Source: Ramlibacter monticola (GTDB lineage Bacteria; Pseudomonadota; Gammaproteobacteria; Burkholderiales; Burkholderiaceae_C). From it: a stretch of 52,587 nt of DNA. The position numbers and the translations under genes were made by a program. The DNA lies in the NCBI RefSeq assembly GCF_016722785.1, contig NZ_JAEQNE010000012.1, positions 57,501-110,087 on the forward strand, given 5' to 3'. Below the pieces are notes generated by a model. It was given only the letters and a program-made list of their open reading frames with translations, was not told where the DNA came from and did not search any database. Shown here piece after piece: positions 1 through 7,539 of this stretch; positions within the stretch are counted from its first letter, which is position 1; each line of letters opens with the position of its first letter.

Positions 1-377
1 CGGCTGGCGTGCCAGGCCTGGCGGAAGCGGCGCACGCTTGCGAGCTCGTGCTCGTGCACGGCCTCGTCGGGCGCGACCGCCCGCACGCGGGCCGACGCGG
101 CCTGGCGCAGTTGCGCGTTCAGTTCCGCCAGCGGCGTGCAGGCCGGTGCGGCCGGCGCCGCGCGGCGGGACGGCACCGGAGCGGATGGTGCGGGCAGCCG
201 CCGTTCGTACTCGGCCAGCGCCGCCGCGAGCTTCTCGTGCAGCAGCGCGCGCAGCGGCTCCCGCTGGCCGGCCACGCGCCGCGCCAGCGCTTCCAGGTAG
301 TGGAAGCGCACCGGGTCGAAGCGCCACGCGCCGGCGCTGCGCAGCGACGCGATGCGGGCCTGCGGCGTCTCGCTCAT
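1..377 (-). CDS. DUF2894 family protein (3' end outside window)
   Basis: Last visible gene of the four-gene minus-strand motor operon; only the first 125 or so codons are inside the window. Its ATG overlaps the TGA of the OmpA-family gene by 4 bases (ATGA), so translation is probably coupled. The protein starts MSETPQARIASLRSAGAWRF, then an Arg/Glu/Leu-rich helical stretch (about residues 25-60) and an Ala/Pro-rich linker; no membrane segment or signal peptide is seen. N-terminus and gene order fit DUF2894, a family of unknown function that I recall occurring behind DUF3348, DUF802 and OmpA genes in betaproteobacteria. It is likely a soluble partner of the motor. Confidence 0.75.
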   Translation of the reverse strand, partial: MSETPQARIASLRSAGAWRFDPVRFHYLEALARRVAGQREPLRALLHEKLAAALAEYERRLPAPSAPVPSRRAAPAAPACTPLAELNAQLRQAASARVRAVAPDEAVHEHELASVRRFRQAWHAS

Positions 378-1003
378 CGGCTGGGCGGTGCGGTCCTCGG
401 CACGGGCGCCATCTCCACGCGCCGGTTCAGCGCTCGGCCCTGTTCGCTGGCGTTGGAGGCGACCGGCTGCTGGGCGCCGAAGGCGGCGGCGAAGACCTGC
501 GAGGAAGGCATGCCTTCGTCGATCAGCGCGCGCGTCACGGTCAGCGCGCGCTGGGCCGAGAGCTCCAGGTTGTCGGCGAAGAGGCGGTTGCTTTCGCGCA
601 CCGGCTTGTCGTCGGTGAAGCCGCTGACCATCAGCATCTCCCCGCGCTCGCCGAGGTAGAGGCGCAGCGGCTGCACCAGGCTGCGCAGCAGCTGCCGGCC
701 TTCCGGACGCAGCGCGTCGGAGTTGACCGGGAACAGGACGCTGCCGCTGATGCCGATGCGGCCGTCGGCCAGCGTCACGCGCCCCGAGGCGAGCGGGCCG
801 GCGAGGGCCTTCTCCAGCGCCATGCGGCGCTGTTCCTCCTGCTGGCGCTTCTCGACTTCGGCCTGCAGGTTCGCCGCCAGGTCCATCTGCATCACCAGCA
901 GCCCGATCAGCACCAGCACGAAGGCGCCGACCAGGCCCGACATGAGGTCGCCGAAGACCGTCCAGACCGGCGCGTGCAGCTCGCCCTCGTCGGCTTCCGT
1001 CAT
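374..1003 (-). CDS. MotB/ZorB-like OmpA-family inner-membrane protein
   Basis: 209 aa. A short cytoplasmic N-terminus is followed by one membrane helix (about residues 14-40) that begins TVFGDLMSGLVGAFVLVLI. The Asp at residue 19, in an F-x-D-L-M context, sits where MotB, TolR and ZorB carry their proton-binding Asp. Then come a charged helical linker (to about 70) and a C-terminal OmpA peptidoglycan-binding domain with GFTDDKPV, a Leu-Ser-xx-Arg-Ala helix and NRRVE near the end. This is the architecture of a stator B-subunit anchored to the cell wall. The start ATG lies within the 3' end of the DUF802 gene (ATGA overlap). It is predicted to pair with the DUF802 protein as a proton-driven motor; the family role is established, the specific job is inferred. 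Confidence 0.88.
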   Translation of the reverse strand: MTEADEGELHAPVWTVFGDLMSGLVGAFVLVLIGLLVMQMDLAANLQAEVEKRQQEEQRRMALEKALAGPLASGRVTLADGRIGISGSVLFPVNSDALRPEGRQLLRSLVQPLRLYLGERGEMLMVSGFTDDKPVRESNRLFADNLELSAQRALTVTRALIDEGMPSSQVFAAAFGAQQPVASNASEQGRALNRRVEMAPVPRTAPPSR

Positions 1004-3048
1004 GCCGGCTCCGCGTCGGCGACGGGCAGCGGCTCGCCCTTGCGCGCCTGCAGCTGGCGCAGGTTGTCGACCAGCCCCTGCTGCGAGGCGATGCTGAGGT
1101 CGATGACCTCGCGGGCCTGCGCCACGTAGTAGGCGAGCTGTTCGTCGCTGCGCGCCGTGGACCGCTGCAGGGACGCTTCGACGCGCTGCAGGGTCTCGGC
1201 CAGCTTGTCGTTGCCCGCCTGGAAGGACTGCACGGCCTGCGCGAAGCCTTCGGCCAGGCTGCCGAGTTCCAGCGCGCTGGTGGCGAGGTGCGCCGAGGTG
1301 TCGGCGGCCTTGCCCGCCTGCGCCTCCAGGGCCTGCCCCCAGCGCTCGCCCGCCTGCTGCAGCACGGCGGAAGCGGACGCCACCATCGTGTCGATCGCCT
1401 CGCGCTGCTCGCCGGAAGCCTGCTGCAGGGCCTGCAGCAGCGCGCCCAGCCGCTCCATCAGCCCGGTGCGTTCCTGCAGCGCGAGGTTGTCGCGCTCGCC
1501 GGCACGGCTCATCTCCTCGCGCAATTGCGCGATCACGCCGGCGGCCGCCTGCGGCACTTCGGAGGCGGTGTGCAGCAGCCGCGTGATCGGCGCCTCCAGC
1601 GCGGCGCCCAGGGTGGCCAGGTGCTGCGCGACGGCCGCCTGCAACTGGTCGAGGCGATCGACGGCGGCGCGCCCGCGCTCGCCTTCCTGCTCGCGCAGCG
1701 CGGCCAGCTCGGTGCGCCACAGCGTGGCGAGCTGCTCCATGCGCTCGCCCTGCAGCGCCTGCCAGCGCGCCTCGTTCTCCGTGCGCGCGCGCACCAGCTC
1801 CTCCGAGCGGGCGAGCAGGCGCGAGGCTTCGTCCAGCGTGCGCAGCGCCTGCGCGCCGGCGCGTTCGGCGACTTCGCCGGCGGATTGTTCGAGCGTGCGG
1901 CACACGGCCTGCTGCTGCGCGATCGCCTCGTCGGCGGCGCGGCGCCATTGCGCCTGCAGCTCCACCGCCATCCCCTGCAGCGCCTGCGTCCAGGCCTGCT
2001 GGCGTTGCTGTTCGCCCCGCGCCTGCTGCTCCAGGGCCGCGGTCCACTGGTCCGACACGCCGCGGGCGGTGGCGCCGAACTGCGCGGAGAGCGTGTCCAC
2101 CTGCGCCTGTGCCACCTCCCCCAGGCGCTCCTGCATGCGTTGCGCGTCCTGCGCGAGCTGCGCCATCGTCGAAGCCACCACCGGGCGGATGCTGTCGCCG
2201 GCGGCGCGCGCGCCTTCGGCGAGGCTGTCCTGGAGCGAGGTGCCCACGCGCCCGGCGAGCTCGGTGTAGGCGAGCCGCACGTCCTCGTGGAACTTCGCCT
2301 GCCGCGCGGAGAGCTGTTCGTCGAGCTGCCGGCTGCGCTGCTCGATGCGTTCCATCATCGCTTCCATGCGCTCCACCAGATCGGGCAGCGCGCGGGCCTG
2401 CGACTGGATCGCCTGGTAGGTCGCCTGCCGCTGGTGCGCCAGCGAGAAGGGCAGCAGCACGGTGGCGATGCGGCCTTCGAGCTGGCGGCCCAGCTCCAGG
2501 CGCTCGCGCCGGGCGATGGTCGCCATCAGGCCCAGCATCGCCGAGGCGGCGACCCCCGCGACCGAGGTGCCGAAGGACAGGCCCAGGCCCTTGATCGGCG
2601 CGGCCAGCGCGGAGCGGATCGCCTGCAGGTCGGTGGAGCCTTCCAGCGCGAACACGGCGCCCTTGAAGGTCACGACCATGCCGAGGAAGGTGCCCAGCAT
2701 GCCGAGCATCACCAGCAGGCCCACCAGGTAGGGCGTGAGCGCCGGGCCGGGCAGGGGCGCGCGTTCGCCCGCGATGCGCAGGCGCACCGCATGGCGCAGG
2801 GACGCGGGCACGCGTTCGAGCCAGGCGGCGAGGTCCGGCAGGGGCTGCGGGATGTCCGCGAGCGCGTGCGACAGCGCGGCGGTCGCGGCGCGGTACTGCC
2901 GCAGCTCGTAGCCGCCCAGCAGGTACACGCCGGCGATCGCGAGGGTCATCGCCAGCGCCAGCCAGCTCGACCCGATGAATCCGAATCCCACCCAGGCCAC
3001 GGCGGCGAGGCCGAGGGCGAAGGCGGCGGCAAAAAATCGCTTGCTCAT
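1000..3048 (-). CDS. DUF802 protein, MotA/TolQ/ZorA-like channel subunit with long coiled-coil tail
   Basis: 682 aa. Two hydrophobic helices lie at about 4-48. A MotA/TolQ/ExbB-type pair follows at about 113-190: PYLVGLLVMLGMLGTFLGMV, then GLSFGTSVAGVAASAMLGLM. Downstream are some 450 residues of Gln/Glu/Ala/Arg-rich sequence with almost no predicted breaks, a long cytoplasmic coiled coil or helical tail. Family knowledge: DUF802 is named but functionally uncharacterised. A MotA-like core with a huge alpha-helical tail is also the design of ZorA. The start ATG overlaps the DUF3348 stop (ATGA), and the stop overlaps the MotB-like start. An extension upstream of this ATG in the same frame lies inside the DUF3348 gene and was not accepted. 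Confidence 0.88.
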   Translation of the reverse strand: MSKRFFAAAFALGLAAVAWVGFGFIGSSWLALAMTLAIAGVYLLGGYELRQYRAATAALSHALADIPQPLPDLAAWLERVPASLRHAVRLRIAGERAPLPGPALTPYLVGLLVMLGMLGTFLGMVVTFKGAVFALEGSTDLQAIRSALAAPIKGLGLSFGTSVAGVAASAMLGLMATIARRERLELGRQLEGRIATVLLPFSLAHQRQATYQAIQSQARALPDLVERMEAMMERIEQRSRQLDEQLSARQAKFHEDVRLAYTELAGRVGTSLQDSLAEGARAAGDSIRPVVASTMAQLAQDAQRMQERLGEVAQAQVDTLSAQFGATARGVSDQWTAALEQQARGEQQRQQAWTQALQGMAVELQAQWRRAADEAIAQQQAVCRTLEQSAGEVAERAGAQALRTLDEASRLLARSEELVRARTENEARWQALQGERMEQLATLWRTELAALREQEGERGRAAVDRLDQLQAAVAQHLATLGAALEAPITRLLHTASEVPQAAAGVIAQLREEMSRAGERDNLALQERTGLMERLGALLQALQQASGEQREAIDTMVASASAVLQQAGERWGQALEAQAGKAADTSAHLATSALELGSLAEGFAQAVQSFQAGNDKLAETLQRVEASLQRSTARSDEQLAYYVAQAREVIDLSIASQQGLVDNLRQLQARKGEPLPVADAEPA

Positions 3049-3860
3049 TGCGGTTCGTTCAATTCCTTGCTCAGGGCCTCCACGAGGCCCGTGACGGGTT
3101 GCAGGCGCAGGTCCAGTTCGGCCGCGAGGAGCTGGCGCCAGTCCTGCGCGAAGCGCTCCAGCCAGCCGCCGGGGCGGCGCCAGGCCGCGGGCTCGTCCGG
3201 CTGGCCGCTGTCCTGCAGCGCCTGCAGGTGCGCCGAGCGCAGGTCGGCGAAGCGCCGCTGCATGCGGTCGGCGATGGTCGGCAGCAGCTTCTGCTCGCGC
3301 GGCGCGAGCACCTGCTCCATCGTCGCGTCCAGCGCCGCCAGCTGGCGCAGCCTGGGCGAGGCCTGCGCCAGCGCCTGCCGCACGTGATCGCGCAGCGGCG
3401 GGATCATCAGCTCCATCTGGCGCTGCAGCTCCAGGTGCCGCTGGCGCCAGGGCAGGTAGCTCACGTCCCCGGCGTCCTCGACGGGTTTCGCGGCCGCGCG
3501 CGCCAGCCGGCGCAGGTCGGCCGGCGTCAGCGCCGTCTCCACCACCGGCGGAGGCTCCTGCGCGATCGCCTTGGCCATCACCGAGCGGACCCGCTGCACG
3601 TCCTCCGCCAGCGCCTGTGCGCGGCCACGCGGGGCGGACGCGCGGGCGTGCGCCCTGCCACGCAGCCCGGCGATCGCCTGGTGCGCGCCCTGCAGGCGGA
3701 TCGCGTCGAAGGCGTTCACCCACAGGCTCAGGCGTTCGGCCACGTCGAGGCCGGACGGCTCCGCTTCCGCGGGCGTCCAGCCGCCCAACAGGCGGACCAG
3801 CGTCGAATGGCTGAAGCTGCTGCGCAAATGAATCCTCGGCACCGTGACGGTGCATTGCAC
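3045..3860 (-). CDS. DUF3348 family protein
   Basis: 271 aa, first gene of the motor operon. The sequence is soluble and mainly helical, with no signal peptide or membrane helix. It opens with the typical short stretch SSFSHSTLVRLLGGW and contains a Pro-flanked central region (about 105-130) ahead of a Leu/Arg-rich helical half. DUF3348 has no assigned biochemical function; its constant association with DUF802 suggests an assembly or regulatory factor. The start is uncertain: the GTG at 3860 gives the longest frame, and a second GTG at 3842 would fit the family N-terminus better. Neither has a convincing Shine-Dalgarno sequence. Confidence 0.8.
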   Translation of the reverse strand: MQCTVTVPRIHLRSSFSHSTLVRLLGGWTPAEAEPSGLDVAERLSLWVNAFDAIRLQGAHQAIAGLRGRAHARASAPRGRAQALAEDVQRVRSVMAKAIAQEPPPVVETALTPADLRRLARAAAKPVEDAGDVSYLPWRQRHLELQRQMELMIPPLRDHVRQALAQASPRLRQLAALDATMEQVLAPREQKLLPTIADRMQRRFADLRSAHLQALQDSGQPDEPAAWRRPGGWLERFAQDWRQLLAAELDLRLQPVTGLVEALSKELNEPQ

Positions 3861-4074
3861 ATGTTTCAGGGTAGGGGTGGCGCGAGGCCGGCGCCCGGTG
3901 GCGGGCGCGCCGCGACGATGCCGCGGCAGGACCCGTATTAGAAACGATCCGGCGGGACGGCCGCGCCGGGCTGCTTGCCGTTCGTCCCCGCGGCGGAAAT
4001 TTTCCGCGGCCCCCGGCGGACGCTGCCAGTGCTACTCTGGCCGCGAATACTTGACTCCTCAGCCCAGGTGTGAC

Positions 4075-4482
4075 ATGCGGATCCTTGCTGCAACTTCCCT
4101 TTCCTTCCTCCTTCTCGCCACCGGTTGCCAGACTCCTCCCGGTGGCAGCGCGATGGCCGGCGCCGACTGCGAAAAGGCGGCCGTCCCGAGCGGCGCCGTG
4201 TTCGGCACGCGCGAAGGCATGGAGATCGCGACCTGGCCGCCGACCATGGCGCGCGGCGTGACCGGCTGCCAGCGCGTGTGGTACGGCCAGCGCGCGCGGC
4301 CCGAGGCGATGCAGGTGCTCGCCACCTATTACTACGAGGGCGGCCGGGTGCGCCGGCTGGTCGGCCAGGTGCCGAACGGCGCGGCCTACGACTGCCAGTA
4401 CAGCGGTGGCGTCCTCGACAACACCAAGTCGCAGAATCCGGGGCAGTGTCCGCGGGCGCCGGACGTCGAGCCCGGGAGCTGA
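4075..4482 (+). CDS. small predicted lipoprotein, unknown function
   Basis: 135 aa. The N-terminus is a lipoprotein signal peptide, MRILAATSLSFLLLATGC, with lipobox A-T-G-C at Cys18, so the mature protein should be lipid-anchored. Four more Cys (about residues 31, 64, 106, 122) could form two disulfides in the periplasm. The mature part holds W-Y-G-Q-R and YYYEGGRVRRLVG segments typical of a small beta-rich domain. I do not recognise a named family. The gene overlaps the start of the downstream FUSC-like gene in another frame. Earlier in-frame starts from 3844 would bury the signal peptide and were rejected. Confidence 0.7.
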   Translation: MRILAATSLSFLLLATGCQTPPGGSAMAGADCEKAAVPSGAVFGTREGMEIATWPPTMARGVTGCQRVWYGQRARPEAMQVLATYYYEGGRVRRLVGQVPNGAAYDCQYSGGVLDNTKSQNPGQCPRAPDVEPGS

Positions 4483-5567
4483 CCGCGTCCGCCCGCGCCC
4501 GCTGGAGGGAACTGCTCGCCGGCGAGCTGCGCCACTTCGCCAGCCTCCATCGCAGCGACCGGCCCTGGGAGATGCCGGTGGCGGCCGCGCTCGCGAGCGG
4601 GCTGCCGATCTTCATCGGCGCCGCCTGCGGCGAACTGGGACTGGGCCTGGTCGCCTCGCTGGGCGGCCTCGTGTTCCTGTACCTGCCCGCCACGCGCCTG
4701 TCGCACCGCATGGCCTGGCTCATGGCCTGCGCCTTCGGCATGACGGGCTGCTATGCGCTGGGCCTGCTGGGACACCTCTTTCCGCTGCTGCTGGTGCCGC
4801 TGCTCGCCGTGACCAGCATCGTGGTGACCATGGTCTGCCGCTTCTACGCGTCGCCGCCCCCGGGCAGCCTGTTCTTCGTGATGGCGGCGGCCATCGGCGC
4901 CTACAGCCCCGCGCACGGCCGTGCCGCGCTGGTGCAGGTGGGCGCGCTCACCCTGGGCTGCGTGCTGGCGGTCGCCATCGCCTTCGTCTACAGCCTGCAC
5001 ATCGTGAGCCGCCGCGGCGTGCCGGCGCCCAGCCCGGCCCCCGATCCGGAATTCGGCTTCGTCGTGCTGGACTCGGTGGTGATCGGCGGCTTCGTGGGGC
5101 TGTCGCTGCTGGTGGCGCAGGCGCTGCAGCTGGAGCGGCCTTACTGGGTTCCGGTGAGCTGCCTCGCCATCATCCAGGGCGCTTCGCTGCGGGCCGCGTG
5201 GGTGAGGCAGCTGCATCGCATCGTGGGCACCGCGCTCGGCCTGCTGGTGTTCCTGGCGATCGCGCAGTTCCCGCTCGACGCCTGGAGCGTGGCCGGCGTG
5301 CTGACGGCGCTCACCCTGGTGATCGAAACCCTCGTCGTGCGCCACTACCTGCTGGCCACGGTGTTCATCACGCCGCTGACCATCCTGCTGGCGGAGGCGG
5401 CGCAGCTGCCCGTGCTGGCCTCGCAGGCCATCATGCGGGCGCGGCTCGTGGACACCGTCGTCGGCGCCGTGATCGGGCTGGCAGGCGCGGCCTGCCTGCA
5501 CAGTCCGCGCTTCCGCGCGGCGGTGGATGCGGTGCTGCGACGGGTCCTACCGAACGGCGCGGAGTGA
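4446..5567 (+). CDS. FUSC-family (aromatic acid exporter-like) inner-membrane protein
   Basis: About 373 aa. Characteristic FUSC opening SDRPWEMPVAAALASGLPIF, then two blocks of hydrophobic helices (about residues 45-190 and 210-360) separated by a short Pro-rich linker (PAPSPAPDPEF). FUSC proteins resemble the membrane half of the AaeB/YccS efflux family; the substrate here cannot be told. The start is not obvious: a GTG at 4446 inside the upstream lipoprotein gene is chosen because family members carry 25-45 residues before DRPWEMP. The ATG at 4572 would remove that conserved stretch. The 3' end overlaps the convergent DUF937 gene by 21 bp. Confidence 0.75.
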   Translation: MSAGAGRRARELTASARARWRELLAGELRHFASLHRSDRPWEMPVAAALASGLPIFIGAACGELGLGLVASLGGLVFLYLPATRLSHRMAWLMACAFGMTGCYALGLLGHLFPLLLVPLLAVTSIVVTMVCRFYASPPPGSLFFVMAAAIGAYSPAHGRAALVQVGALTLGCVLAVAIAFVYSLHIVSRRGVPAPSPAPDPEFGFVVLDSVVIGGFVGLSLLVAQALQLERPYWVPVSCLAIIQGASLRAAWVRQLHRIVGTALGLLVFLAIAQFPLDAWSVAGVLTALTLVIETLVVRHYLLATVFITPLTILLAEAAQLPVLASQAIMRARLVDTVVGAVIGLAGAACLHSPRFRAAVDAVLRRVLPNGAE

Positions 5568-6173
5568 GGGTCGCTGCCGGCCACAGGGTGGGATGAACCT
5601 GGAACGCGGTGCCCTTCGGCATTCGTACGGGGGGTCGTCACGGCTTTGCGCGCCGCCGCACGTGCGCACGATATCGTCGAGGACGTTCCCGTCGCCGTTG
5701 GCGTCCAGCAGGGTGCGCAGGAAGCCCAGGCCGTTGACCGCCTGGTTCGCTCCGCCGAGCAGGAGCCCCAGGCTGCCGACATGGCCCATGGCCATCGTGC
5801 CGGCCACCATCATCACCAGCATGGGCAGCATCCTCGCCAGCAGTGCGGGATCGATCCCGGTGAGCTGCGCGGCATGCCCGACGACGGCGCGACTCACGTC
5901 CGGCGAGCCGAAGATCTGCTGCAGCACTTCATTGCCGAGGCCGACGTGGGTCGGCGCCGGGGCCAGCACCTCGTAGACGAGGCCGCTGCCGCCGAGCCGG
6001 CCCAGGAAATCCATCAGGCCGCCGGGCTCGGCGTGTGCGCATCGCTGCAAGCCGTCGAGCACAGCGGGCGCCAACGCTCCGGCAGCGTGCGCAACCTGGT
6101 GCGGGTCGGCGCCCAGCTCGCGCGCCATGGCTTCGAGTCCGCCCGTGCGGGCCAGCAAGTCGAGAATCTGCAT
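5547..6173 (-). CDS. DUF937 domain protein
   Basis: 208 aa. Begins MQILDLLARTGGLEAMAREL and shows the DUF937 pattern: a short helical N-domain, GGLMDFLGRLGG, the segment GNEVLQQIFGSPDVSRAV, a Met/Leu/Gly-rich stretch LLARMLPMLVMMVAGTMAMG and a C-terminal LLDANGDGNVLDDI that looks like a Ca-binding EF-type Asp/Asn loop. Function is unknown for the family. The last 35 or so residues (Arg/Pro-rich) are unlike the family and run into the convergent FUSC gene, so the true stop may have been lost by mutation. The ATG at 6173 is chosen; a GTG nine to twelve bases upstream is possible. Confidence 0.75.
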   Translation of the reverse strand: MQILDLLARTGGLEAMARELGADPHQVAHAAGALAPAVLDGLQRCAHAEPGGLMDFLGRLGGSGLVYEVLAPAPTHVGLGNEVLQQIFGSPDVSRAVVGHAAQLTGIDPALLARMLPMLVMMVAGTMAMGHVGSLGLLLGGANQAVNGLGFLRTLLDANGDGNVLDDIVRTCGGAQSRDDPPYECRRAPRSRFIPPCGRQRPSLRAVR

Positions 6174-6250
6174 GATGCCGAACACGTAGGTGCGGGCAAC
6201 GCAGCGCCGGAGACGGCGAAGCGCGCGTTTGCACGTAGGTCCGGGCAAGC

Positions 6251-6290
6251 ACAAAAGGAAACGGGCCGCTCCCCTGGGGGAGCGGCCCGT
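6251..6290 (-). terminator. rho-independent terminator behind tRNA-Lys
   Basis: A 13-bp perfect stem, ACGGGCCGCTCCC (6261-6273) pairing with 6278-6290, with a 4-nt loop. Read on the minus strand it is followed by TTCCTTTTGT. It lies 12 nt past the 3' CCA of the tRNA gene and before the DUF937 start, so it ends the tRNA transcript and insulates DUF937. Confidence 0.8.
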
Positions 6291-6302
6291 GCCTCGAATG
6301 GG

Positions 6303-6378
6303 TGGTGGGTCCTGTAGGATTCGAACCTACGACCTACGGATTAAGAGTCCGCTGCTCTACCAACTGAGCTAAGAACCC
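6303..6378 (-). tRNA. tRNA-Lys (anticodon CTT), CCA encoded
   Basis: 76 nt including the encoded CCA. Acceptor arm GGGTTCT pairs with AGGACCC (one G-U pair), the D arm is GCTC...GAGC, the anticodon stem GCGGA/TCCGT flanks loop CTCTTAA with anticodon CTT at 34-36, and the T arm is GTAGG TTCGAAT CCTAC. It reads AAG, the main Lys codon in this GC-rich genome. Confidence 0.95.
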
Positions 6379-6424
6379 CTTCTACGTCGCTTGCTGCGAC
6401 TTTGCGAAGCAGCGATGGGGACGG

Positions 6425-6430
6425 AGTATA
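6425..6430 (-). promoter_or_regulatory. candidate -10 box for tRNA-Lys
   Basis: TATACT on the minus strand about 47 nt before the tRNA 5' end; the leader in between contains a small GTCGC/GCGAC hairpin. No good -35 hexamer is seen at 16-18 nt, so this rests on the -10 match alone. Confidence 0.45.
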
Positions 6431-6499
6431 GCACGGTGGTTTCGGGCTGCTCGGCGGTGACGGCGCGCTCGCGCTCGAGCACGCCACGCGCGGATCGCC

Positions 6500-7504
6500 T
6501 CACTCCCTGCGCAACGACGCCTTCAGCCCGGGAAACACCTTGCCCACCTTCGCCGTGACGTACTCGCCGTAGGTGCCCCGGAAGGACTGCAGGTTGGCGC
6601 CGTCCCAGCGGCGGCCGCTGTCGTCCTGGCCCGGACCGGCGCCTGGCACCGGGGCGATCACGGTGTCGAAGTCCGGATCGAAGAAGAGCGGGATCGACAG
6701 CCGGTCGCGTCCGCTCGTGTTGACGGCGACGCGATGGGACGCCGAGCGCCAGCGGCCGCCGGTCATGCGGTCCAGCATGTCGCCGATATTGCACACGAAG
6801 GTGCCCGGGATGGGCGGCGCGTCCACCCAGCCGGTGTCGGTGCGCACCTGCAAGCCGCCCGCGTCGTCCTGCCACAGCATCGTGAGCAGGCCGTAGTCGG
6901 TGTGTTCGCCGACGCCCCATTGCACGTCGAGGTTCTCCGGCGCGGCGCGCGTCGGATAGTTGAAGAAGCGCAGCAGCAGCAGCGGGTCCGCCGTGTCGTG
7001 CTCGGCGAAGTAGGACTCCGGCACGCCGAGTCCCAGCGCGCAGCCGCGCATCAGGGCCTGGCCCAGCGCGGACATCGCATCGAGGTAGGCGAGGACCGTC
7101 TCGCGGAAGCCCGGCAGGTCCGGCCACAGGTTGGGCCCGTGCAGGATCACGCCGGCGCGCACGCGCGGATGGTCCGGGCCGAGCTCGCTGCCGAGGTAGA
7201 GGCCTTCCTTCCAGTCGGGCCGACCCGAAGTGAGTTCGCCGCCGGCCGGGAAGTAGCCGCGCCAGGCCAGCCCGCCGGCGGACATGGGAATGCGCAGCTT
7301 GCGCACCTCGTCCAGCGCGAAGAAGGCGCGCGCCTGCGACACCACGCGGTCCACGAGCGCGGCGTCCACGCCGTGGTGCTGCGCATAGAAGAAGCCCCAT
7401 TCGCGCGCGGCGGCGTCGATGGCGCGCGCCGCGCCCAGCTTGCCGGCCTGCGAGGCCCTGGCATCCACCAGGGCGGAGACGTCGATGACGGGGGGATGGG
7501 CCAT
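6500..7504 (-). CDS. 2-oxoglutarate/Fe(II)-dependent oxygenase, isopenicillin N synthase-like
   Basis: 334 aa, single cytosolic jelly-roll dioxygenase. Order of motifs: DIOX_N-type N-domain (MAHPPVIDVSALVDARASQA, then EWGFFYAQHHGV), the iron facial triad in GEHTDYGLLTML (His, Asp) with the distal His in SASHRVAVN, and the 2-oxoglutarate-binding Arg about ten residues later in the R-D-R-L-S-I strand. All expected ligands are present, so it should be active; the substrate is unknown. The ATG at 7504 is preceded by GGAG at 5 nt; another ATG 21 bases upstream is possible. The gene follows the rhodanese gene by about 35 bp and probably shares its transcript. Confidence 0.85.
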   Translation of the reverse strand: MAHPPVIDVSALVDARASQAGKLGAARAIDAAAREWGFFYAQHHGVDAALVDRVVSQARAFFALDEVRKLRIPMSAGGLAWRGYFPAGGELTSGRPDWKEGLYLGSELGPDHPRVRAGVILHGPNLWPDLPGFRETVLAYLDAMSALGQALMRGCALGLGVPESYFAEHDTADPLLLLRFFNYPTRAAPENLDVQWGVGEHTDYGLLTMLWQDDAGGLQVRTDTGWVDAPPIPGTFVCNIGDMLDRMTGGRWRSASHRVAVNTSGRDRLSIPLFFDPDFDTVIAPVPGAGPGQDDSGRRWDGANLQSFRGTYGEYVTAKVGKVFPGLKASLRRE

Positions 7505-7539
7505 GGCTGCTCCAGTGTGCTTCATCCTCCGCCAACGCG

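Noticed and set aside
1000..3855. A single fused 951-aa protein covering DUF3348 and DUF802
   Set aside because: The extra N-terminal part is read in another frame of the real DUF3348 gene; the DUF802 start at 3048 with ATGA overlap and a membrane N-terminus fits the family.
1..3860. Calling the motor operon a canonical Zorya defence system
   Set aside because: No ZorC, ZorD helicase or ZorE nuclease gene is seen and the left flank is outside the window, so only a structural likeness is claimed.
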